Below are positions 41,577-47,849 of a stretch of 47,849 nucleotides of DNA, one piece after another. Origin of the DNA: JACCYQ01 sp036675565 (GTDB lineage: Bacteria; Bacteroidota; Bacteroidia; Chitinophagales; Chitinophagaceae); NCBI GenBank assembly GCA_036675565.1, contig JAKFER010000116.1:1-47849 (forward strand). The letters are read 5' to 3'. Numbering within the stretch: position 1 is the first letter of the stretch; every line of letters starts with the position of its first letter. A program made the position numbers and the translations under genes. A model generated the notes under the pieces. That model was not told the origin of the DNA and ran no database searches. It saw nothing but the letters and a program-made list of their open reading frames with translations.

Positions 41577-42602
41577 CTACATCCCCGGCATTTGTTTCTT
41601 TTGTTTTAGTGCAGCAAGACTGGGGTCCATTTCAATAGCCTTATCACACAATGCAATTCCTTTTTCCTTTTCACCGCTTTTTTGGTAACACATCCCAATC
41701 ATATATAAGGCAGATGCATTTTGCTTGTCATATCCCAATATCTTATCCCAGTAATCCATCGCTTCTTTATATTTCCCGGCATTGTAATAAGCTTCTGCAA
41801 CCATGTTTAATACATTCATATCGCTGGGCCTGCGTGTAAGTACTTCCTGCATAATTTCCAAACCCTTATCCAGGTCGCCTACATTCAAATATGCTATTCC
41901 AAGATTTTCCAGGTAATCATTATCCCGTTTATGTCCCTTCTCCCCAGCTAATAAAATATATTTCAAAGCATTTTTATCATCATGCATGGCATAGTAAATC
42001 AAGCCGGTTTCGTATATCCATGAGGGTTTGTCAGGCGATAAACTGATAGCTTTTTCAAAATGTGGAATGGCTAATTTAAAATTCATCATATCAGCATATG
42101 AGCGTGCCACCAGGTAAGGAATTTCTCCATTTTCCGGGTCTTCTTTGGCCGCTTCAGTCAGGAATTTAATAGCTTCTCCATAATTTTCTCCGTCATAATG
42201 CGCCTTGCCAATATAATAACTCACCTTCTCAGTATTATCAACCTGTTTTAACTTATTGGCGTATAAAATAGCATCCTCATATTGACGCAGGTTGAAGGAA
42301 AGGGTCATTAGTTTTTTATAACCTTCAGCGGATACTTCACCTAACTGTTCTGCCTCTTTATATTTTAACCTTGCCTGGCTGTATTTTCGTAAGTCAAAAT
42401 AGGTTGAAGCTAACTCGTTGACAATTTGCTTGTCTTTATTATTGTAAGTATAAGCCTTGTCAAAATGTTTGAAGGATTCCATCAGCCTCCCATTTTTCTT
42501 TTCTTCAAGACCTTTTTGATAATACAGGTTTGCACTGTCTGCCTGTGCCCACAGAAGTGAAGTAGTGAATAATGCAGCTGTTAATAATGCGTGGCGTAAC
42601 AT
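41577..42602 (-). CDS. Tetratricopeptide repeat protein, exported
   Basis: A 341-residue protein with signal peptide MLRHALLTAALFTTSLLWAQ and about nine TPR units covering nearly the whole mature chain (e.g. KGLEEKKNGRLMESFKHFDK, AEAYYNAGKYKEAMDYWDKI, GMCYQKSGEKEKGIALCDKA). TPRs bind partner proteins; such periplasmic proteins often assist envelope assembly or secretion, but no partner is apparent. I start at 42602, not at the in-frame ATG at 42689, because only the shorter form begins with a signal peptide. Confidence 0.85.
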   Translation of the reverse strand: MLRHALLTAALFTTSLLWAQADSANLYYQKGLEEKKNGRLMESFKHFDKAYTYNNKDKQIVNELASTYFDLRKYSQARLKYKEAEQLGEVSAEGYKKLMTLSFNLRQYEDAILYANKLKQVDNTEKVSYYIGKAHYDGENYGEAIKFLTEAAKEDPENGEIPYLVARSYADMMNFKLAIPHFEKAISLSPDKPSWIYETGLIYYAMHDDKNALKYILLAGEKGHKRDNDYLENLGIAYLNVGDLDKGLEIMQEVLTRRPSDMNVLNMVAEAYYNAGKYKEAMDYWDKILGYDKQNASALYMIGMCYQKSGEKEKGIALCDKAIEMDPSLAALKQKKQMPGM

Positions 42603-42854
42603 AGGTATGGTATTTTTTCTTTTACTGGGTAATGGTAAATATTCAAGCCGCACTGAATATTGAGCTTTTTTGAATACTTCCATTTCCACTAGCTTTGATT
42701 GACAATTTACTTAAATCTAAACGAATTAAAGGCGCAATTATGTTAACTGAAGGATGGTTTTTTTAAAAACTATTTGTTAACAATCAATCAGTTAAGAAGA
42801 TATACTTATAAAAAGTATGCAGTTGGTGAGGTTATAGAGAATCTATGCCTGGCT

Positions 42855-43049
42855 TCATTCTTTGACAAACTCATTTTGGTGCGCCAGATTAATATAATTT
42901 ATTATTGACCGGGCAGGCACCCCATATAATTGTAACATTTCTTCAATTTCTTTTCTCGAAATACCAGAAATTTTCATGAGGTAACGGATCTGGATTTCCT
43001 CCGGATTGGAAGTATGCATGTAAAATTCTTTGAAAACTTCGTTTTTCAT
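42855..43049 (-). CDS. Small protein of unknown function (64 residues)
   Basis: MKNEVFKEFYMHTSNPEEI begins a 64-residue, helix-rich, charged protein with no signal peptide. The ISGISRKEIEEMLQLYGVP part looks like a compact helical or helix-turn-helix-like fold, but I recognise no family. A promoter with both boxes (43087-43123) sits 37 nt upstream. The flanks (42690-42854 and 43050-43272) hold no other gene that I can support; an 8-bp inverted repeat TTAACTGA/TCAGTTAA lies at 42743-42795 and a short palindrome GGCAGGAACCTGCC at 43230-43243. Confidence 0.5.
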   Translation of the reverse strand: MKNEVFKEFYMHTSNPEEIQIRYLMKISGISRKEIEEMLQLYGVPARSIINYINLAHQNEFVKE

Positions 43050-43086
43050 CTCAGGTACAGGATTTGATTTTCTTGATAAATATCAA

Positions 43087-43123
43087 CAAAAATAAAACAC
43101 TATAAAATCATTGAACACAAAAA
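43087..43123 (-). promoter_or_regulatory. Promoter of the 64-residue protein gene
   Basis: On the minus strand TTTTTG (43118-43123) and TATTTTTG (43087-43094, exact TAnnTTTG) are 23 nt apart, within the range reported for Flavobacterium-type promoters. Confidence 0.5.
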
Positions 43124-43272
43124 TTTCCGCCGGTAAAGGAATTTACTAAAAACATCTGTAAGAGATAACAAGTAAAAACACTTACTACCCATGATGCAAA
43201 TGATTGATTAAAAAATTAATGGTCATACCGGCAGGAACCTGCCTTTATATAATCCTTTGGCGATGTAAAAAA

Positions 43273-45270
43273 TTATTTGATTATGATGGCTGCCAGTGGG
43301 GGTAAATTCACTGTGAGCACAAAATGCGCTTCTTCTTCCTTTATAAATGAAGATCTTATTTGAGGGTTGAATACATTTCCTGTTCCAAAATATTTTTTAT
43401 CATCGCTGTTAAATATTTCCTTAGTATATTTTTTCCCAGCCACATTAATTTCCCAATCATTTCGCACCACAGGTGTCATATTTAATACGATGAGCAGATC
43501 ATCCTCAGCTTTAATTCCACGACGCTTAAATACTACTACGCTTTCTTCATAATGGTTAAGATCAACCCATTCAAAACCATCAATATTAAACTGGTTCTGA
43601 TACATTGCAGGTTCACTGACCAGTAAATGATTCAGGTCTTTGATGCAATTTTTTAGCAGGTTATGGTTTTCAAACTGGAGTAATGACCAGTCAAGTTCTG
43701 ATTTGTAATTCCATTCCTTTGTTTGGCCGAATTCATTACCCATAAATAAAAGTTTGGCCCCGGGATGTGTCCACATGTAACTATATAACAGGCGCAGGTT
43801 GGCGAATTTCTGCCATTCATCACCTGGCATTTTATAGATCATCGGGCTTTTGCCATGCACTACTTCATCATGACTTAATGGAAGCATAAAGTTTTCATCA
43901 TAATAATACATCATGCTGAAAGTAAATTTATTCTGAAGATGTTTCCTGATAATGGGATCAGCTTTAAAATAATCCAGCGTATCGTGCATCCAGCCCATCA
44001 TCCACTTCATACCAAAACCTAAACCATCCGCAAATGTTGGTTTTGATACACCGGGCCAATCAGTTGATTCTTCAGCAATGGTTTGCACATCTGGGAAATC
44101 CCGGAAAATCGTTTCATTCAGGTCTTTGATAAACGCAATGGCTTCAATATTTCCATTACCACCATATTCGTTTGGTTCCCACTCTCCTTCTTCTCTTGAA
44201 TAATCTAATTGAAGCATGGAAGAAACTGCATCCACACGGATTCCATCAATATGAAATTTATCGAACCAGAAAATAGCGCTGCTGATGAGAAATGATTTTA
44301 CTTCCCCACGTTTATAATTAAATATATAACTGTTCCAGTCTGGATGAAAACCCTTTCGCATATCCGCATACTCATAGGTGTGAGTACCATCAAACATGAA
44401 TAATCCATGTGAATCATATGGGAAATGCGAAGGAACCCAGTCCATAATTACCCCGATACCAGCTTCATGTAAAGCATCTATCATACGCATGAGTCCCTGC
44501 GGGTCACCAAAACGGGAAGTTGGTGCAAAAAAACCGGTGCACTGGTATCCCCAGCTTCCATCAAATGGATGCTCTGTAACGGGCATTAATTCAACATGTG
44601 TAAATTCAAGTTCTTTGAGATATGGAACCAGCCTTTCGGTTATCTGGTCATAAGTGTTGTATGATTCTTCATCATTGGGATTGGGTCGCATCCAACTGGC
44701 TAAATGCATTTCATACACACTCCAGGGTGCATCAAGCGAATTGTGTTGTTTTCGCTTTTTCATCCAGGCGGCATCCTTCCAATCGTAATGCAGGTCCCAG
44801 GTGATTGATCCGGTCAATGGCCTTTTTTCCCAGAAATGAGAAAGAGGGTCACCTTTATCCACAGCCCTTCCCTCAAATCCAACGATGTGATATTTATAAG
44901 TTTCACCTAAATTAAATCCAGGGATAAATCCTTCCCAGATACCACTCTTATCCCAACGCGGGTACAATGAATGTGTATTTTTATCCCAGTCATTAAAATT
45001 TCCTATAACAGTAAGCGCAGTTGCATTTGGCGCCCAAACGCAAAAGTACATGCCCCACACATTATTTATTTTTAATGAATGGCTTCCGAATTTTTGATAA
45101 ATACGATAATGTGTTCCTTGTTGAAAATTGGTCACATCCTCTGCCGTCAACAAACTAAAATTCCAAACGGGTTTAGCAGTATCAATAAAATGATTTTCCA
45201 GGTAATCTTTAATGATGGAATCAAAAGGTTGATTATGAGTATCCTGTTCTTTTTTATTTAATTTCTCCAT
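43273..45270 (-). CDS. glgB: 1,4-alpha-glucan branching enzyme
   Basis: GlgB adds alpha-1,6 branches to glycogen. The 665-residue protein has an N-terminal CBM48-type domain (MYFCVWAPNATALTVIGNFNDW..) and a GH13 catalytic barrel. Catalytic residues are visible: the nucleophile D347 in HIDGIRVDAVSSML, the acid/base E400 in AEESTDWPG, and LPLSHDEVVHGKSPMI for the third site. The all-beta C-terminal domain ends with FVLTVNLPPLAAIIIK. Many Bacteroidota enzymes have this roughly 670-residue form. The gene is alone: the one-domain GT5 synthase lies 23 kb away. A 190-nt gap separates it from the divergent receptor gene. Confidence 0.95.
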   Translation of the reverse strand: MEKLNKKEQDTHNQPFDSIIKDYLENHFIDTAKPVWNFSLLTAEDVTNFQQGTHYRIYQKFGSHSLKINNVWGMYFCVWAPNATALTVIGNFNDWDKNTHSLYPRWDKSGIWEGFIPGFNLGETYKYHIVGFEGRAVDKGDPLSHFWEKRPLTGSITWDLHYDWKDAAWMKKRKQHNSLDAPWSVYEMHLASWMRPNPNDEESYNTYDQITERLVPYLKELEFTHVELMPVTEHPFDGSWGYQCTGFFAPTSRFGDPQGLMRMIDALHEAGIGVIMDWVPSHFPYDSHGLFMFDGTHTYEYADMRKGFHPDWNSYIFNYKRGEVKSFLISSAIFWFDKFHIDGIRVDAVSSMLQLDYSREEGEWEPNEYGGNGNIEAIAFIKDLNETIFRDFPDVQTIAEESTDWPGVSKPTFADGLGFGMKWMMGWMHDTLDYFKADPIIRKHLQNKFTFSMMYYYDENFMLPLSHDEVVHGKSPMIYKMPGDEWQKFANLRLLYSYMWTHPGAKLLFMGNEFGQTKEWNYKSELDWSLLQFENHNLLKNCIKDLNHLLVSEPAMYQNQFNIDGFEWVDLNHYEESVVVFKRRGIKAEDDLLIVLNMTPVVRNDWEINVAGKKYTKEIFNSDDKKYFGTGNVFNPQIRSSFIKEEEAHFVLTVNLPPLAAIIIK

Positions 45271-45459
45271 AATACTCTTTTAGTCAGAATTTATTAAAAT
45301 CATATACCATCCACATGTTACAACTTACATTTTTTTAACGAATTATAAGCATTCAAATCATTCAATAATTGGATCAGTTTCAATTTTATGCAATAGTTTT
45401 AGTTAATAACTGCAACCTTTATCAACTATTGAAAATTCACTGACCAAGAATTAAATCAT

Positions 45460-47849
45460 ATGCCAAGACTAACTGTATGCCTTATCGCATTATTTCTATG
45501 CATAAATTCATTTGCACAAAAAACTTCCATCAAAGGTGTACTTACTGATACGGTAAGTGAAGCCAGTCTTCAGAACACCGTAATTTCTTTACTACGAAAA
45601 TCAGATTCAGTTTTAGTAAAATTTACTCGGAGTAATGAAGTGGGAAATTTTTCAATGGAACAACTTCCACCGGGTAATTTTTTAATACTGATAACACACC
45701 CCTATTTTGGCGATTACCTGGAAGAAATAAATATAAAACCAGGTGAACCACTAAATCTTGGAAAAGTTTATATGACACCCAAAAGCAAATTGCTTGCGGA
45801 GGTGATTATTAAAAGTGGTTCTCCAATACGAATCAAAGGAGATACAACGGTTTATACCGCTGATAGTTTCCAGGTAAGGGCGGGTGCAAATGTAGAGGAG
45901 TTGTTACGGCGCCTGCCAGGTATACAGGTTGATAAGGATGGCCAGATAATAGCCATGGGTGAAAAAGTAAAAAAAGTATTGGTTGATGGTGAAGAATTTT
46001 TTGGAGATGATCCGGGCATCGCAACTAAAAATATCAGGGCAGATATTGTAAAGGAAGTGGAAGTGTTTGATAAGAAAAGCGACCAGGCAGATTTTACGGG
46101 TATTGAAGATGGTGTTCGGGACAAAACCATCAACCTGAAATTAAAAGACGATAAAAAGAAAGGATATTTTGGAAAAATTGAAATCGGTGGTGGCCTGCCG
46201 GACTATTACAATAATTCTGTAATGGTCAATTCATTTAAGGCTAAAAGAAAAGTTGCCGCTTATGGTATTATGAGTAATACGGGTAAGACCAATCTTGATT
46301 TCAGAGATGCCCAGAATTATGGTGGCAGCGATGGCTTTGAAAGCAGCATTACAGAAGATGGGGGCATGATGATCATGTATTCGAATGAAAATGATTTTTA
46401 TGGAGGAAGAAATGGTATTCCGAGGAACTGGAATGGAGGGATTCATTACAGTGATAAATTCAATGAAGGAAAACAAAGCCTGAACAGTGGTTATAAGTTT
46501 ACAAAAGTTAATGCACCGGGCGGAAGCCGGACCTACAGCAATACTTTTTTACCAGATACCAGTTGGTTTAATAATAATTTTAATTCGATGTATTCTTCAC
46601 GCATACAGCATGCACTGAACCTAACGGTGGAGACTACACTGGATTCTAATAATTCAATAAAATGGACCAGCCGTGGAAACACCAACAACACGATCAGTCG
46701 TAATGATTATTATAGTGAAGCAATAAATATGGATGGAAAATTCATAAATAATAATACCCGTAGTAACAATAATAATGCAGATAATAAGTCCTTTAATACT
46801 TCCTTGTTATGGCGACATAAATTCAAAAAAGCTTCCCGTACGCTATCGATTAATTCGGATTTTAAATTAAGCGATTCTAAAAATAATGGGCAGTTATATT
46901 CGCTCAGTAATTTTTATAACCTGGGAAATTTGTTTGATACGGACACCATCGACCAACAAAATATCAGGAATAATTCTTCCAAAAGCCTGGGGTCCAAAAT
47001 AGCGTATACCGAACCACTGAGCAAAGAAGCCTTTATGGAAATCAGTTATGCCATTAATTATTACAATAACGACAATGATCGCATTTCAAATATTATCAGC
47101 AGCACGGGCAAATATGATAAAACAATTGACTCTTTAAGCAATTCATTTACATTCAACAGGTATGTACATTCTCCCGGACTTAATTTAAAATGGAATAAGA
47201 AAAAGGTAAACCTGTCTCTGGGTACAACTGTTGGTATTAACCGGTTTATTCAAAACAATAATACGGACAATGAAACTTACACTTATAATTTTACCAATGT
47301 ATTTCCCCAGGCCTCGATAAATTATAAACCTAAGCCAAATACAAGTTTAAGGTTTAATTACAATGGCTCCGGAACGGCACCAAGCCTGGAACAATTACAA
47401 CCTATACGGGACAACCTGGATCCTTTGAACCAATACATAGGTAATCCGGATCTTAAGCAATCATTTCAACATCGCTTTACAACAGTGTACAATAATTACA
47501 ATGTTCTTAAGCAAAAAGGAATCTATTCTTCTTTAAGTTTTAGTGTTTGGCAAAATGCGTTTACGCAATCCAGCATAGTTGATAATGTTGGTCGCCGGAC
47601 TTATAAAACTGTGAATACAGATGGTAATTATAATTTAAATCTTTATTCTGGTTACAATTTTACTATTCCGGACACAAAGTGGCAGTTAGGTTTTGGTCCC
47701 ACTGCGAACCTCAGCCAGACCAGCGATTTTATCAATAATCAAAAAAATATCAATAATAATAATCGATTAGGTTTTGAAATAAATATCAGCCAGTATATAA
47801 AGGACAAATACAATTTCAACATACAACCTAATATTGGTTATGTAAAATC
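45460..47849 (+). CDS. TonB-dependent-receptor-like outer-membrane beta-barrel protein (3' end outside window)
   Basis: An open frame from ATG 45460 to the window end gives at least 796 residues with no stop. It begins with a signal peptide (MPRLTVCLIALFLCINSFAQ), then a carboxypeptidase-regulatory-like domain (SIKGVLTDTVSEASLQNTVI), then a plug-like region with GDTTVYTADSF, GANVEELLRRLPGIQVDKDG and KVKKVLVDGEEFFGDD, followed by a long barrel rich in Asn and Tyr. This matches the OMP_b-brl_3-type receptors of the phylum. The ligand is unknown and no partner lipoprotein is visible before the window ends. The AT-rich upstream 190 nt hold no exact promoter box, although TAGTTTTA lies at about 45396. 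Confidence 0.9.
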   Translation, partial: MPRLTVCLIALFLCINSFAQKTSIKGVLTDTVSEASLQNTVISLLRKSDSVLVKFTRSNEVGNFSMEQLPPGNFLILITHPYFGDYLEEINIKPGEPLNLGKVYMTPKSKLLAEVIIKSGSPIRIKGDTTVYTADSFQVRAGANVEELLRRLPGIQVDKDGQIIAMGEKVKKVLVDGEEFFGDDPGIATKNIRADIVKEVEVFDKKSDQADFTGIEDGVRDKTINLKLKDDKKKGYFGKIEIGGGLPDYYNNSVMVNSFKAKRKVAAYGIMSNTGKTNLDFRDAQNYGGSDGFESSITEDGGMMIMYSNENDFYGGRNGIPRNWNGGIHYSDKFNEGKQSLNSGYKFTKVNAPGGSRTYSNTFLPDTSWFNNNFNSMYSSRIQHALNLTVETTLDSNNSIKWTSRGNTNNTISRNDYYSEAINMDGKFINNNTRSNNNNADNKSFNTSLLWRHKFKKASRTLSINSDFKLSDSKNNGQLYSLSNFYNLGNLFDTDTIDQQNIRNNSSKSLGSKIAYTEPLSKEAFMEISYAINYYNNDNDRISNIISSTGKYDKTIDSLSNSFTFNRYVHSPGLNLKWNKKKVNLSLGTTVGINRFIQNNNTDNETYTYNFTNVFPQASINYKPKPNTSLRFNYNGSGTAPSLEQLQPIRDNLDPLNQYIGNPDLKQSFQHRFTTVYNNYNVLKQKGIYSSLSFSVWQNAFTQSSIVDNVGRRTYKTVNTDGNYNLNLYSGYNFTIPDTKWQLGFGPTANLSQTSDFINNQKNINNNNRLGFEINISQYIKDKYNFNIQPNIGYVK

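Noticed and set aside
1..47849. Defence, phage or mobile-element island
   Set aside because: No integrase, transposase, nuclease cluster, toxin pair or tRNA-associated junction was seen; gene content and base use are uniform.

Overview
The window is a stretch of Bacteroidota chromosome, most likely from the Chitinophagaceae or a close relative. It is AT-rich, and has TonB-dependent receptors with carboxypeptidase-like N-termini, OmpA proteins with thrombospondin type 3 repeats, DUF4270 and GSCFA proteins, a one-domain GT5 'glycogen synthase', and many promoter boxes matching TAnnTTTG, the -7 element known from Bacteroides and Flavobacterium. I see no tRNA, rRNA, CRISPR array, insertion sequence, phage gene or integrase. 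Most of the window is core genome; the accessory genes are envelope proteins.

Layout. 1-870: 3' end of dnaG. 934-6612 (minus strand): rpsO and pnp, then prmA, plsY, an M48 lipoprotein peptidase and a DUF3052-like gene, with several clear terminators. 6846-10465: miaE-like hydroxylase and galM (plus), then HMG-CoA-lyase-like and GSCFA genes overlapping as TAATG (minus). 10715-15529 (plus): an envelope locus with a glycine-rich secreted protein, a TonB-dependent receptor and two lipoproteins; short repeats lie upstream of the receptor and of both lipoproteins. 15506-20068 (minus): rlmB, metK, DUF4270 lipoprotein, GT5 protein. 20171-28466 (plus): panC, panD, a YbhN-like membrane protein, rfaE2, then ppk1-ppx-panB with overlapping ends, then an ALDH7-type dehydrogenase. 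28522-33500 (plus): tandem OmpA/TSP3 paralogues, the first broken by an in-frame TAA, then a subtilisin-like protease. 33587-41518: DinB-like, LysE-type exporter, YceI, a membrane-linked ATP-grasp protein, a CCG-type Fe-S protein, a conserved hypothetical, a sterol-desaturase-type hydroxylase, a PepSY-TM protein, a small membrane protein and a PrsW-GNAT fusion. 41577-47849: a TPR protein, a 64-residue small protein with its own promoter candidate, glgB, and a second outer-membrane receptor that runs off the window.

Metabolic links: panB, panC and panD lie in two nearby plus-strand clusters and cover the pantothenate branch except ketopantoate reduction. ppk1 and ppx make and degrade polyphosphate. 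The GT5 protein and glgB both point to glycogen-type storage but are about 23 kb apart. rpsO next to pnp is the classic arrangement, and the pnp leader can form mutually exclusive hairpins that may serve autoregulation.

I did not find a convincing new multi-gene system such as a defence island. The best leads are single-locus: the PrsW-GNAT fusion, the interrupted OmpA paralogue, the switch-like pnp leader, the repeats upstream of the 11-15 kb receptor/lipoprotein locus, and a set of promoter boxes placed so close to ATG that leaderless mRNAs are predicted.
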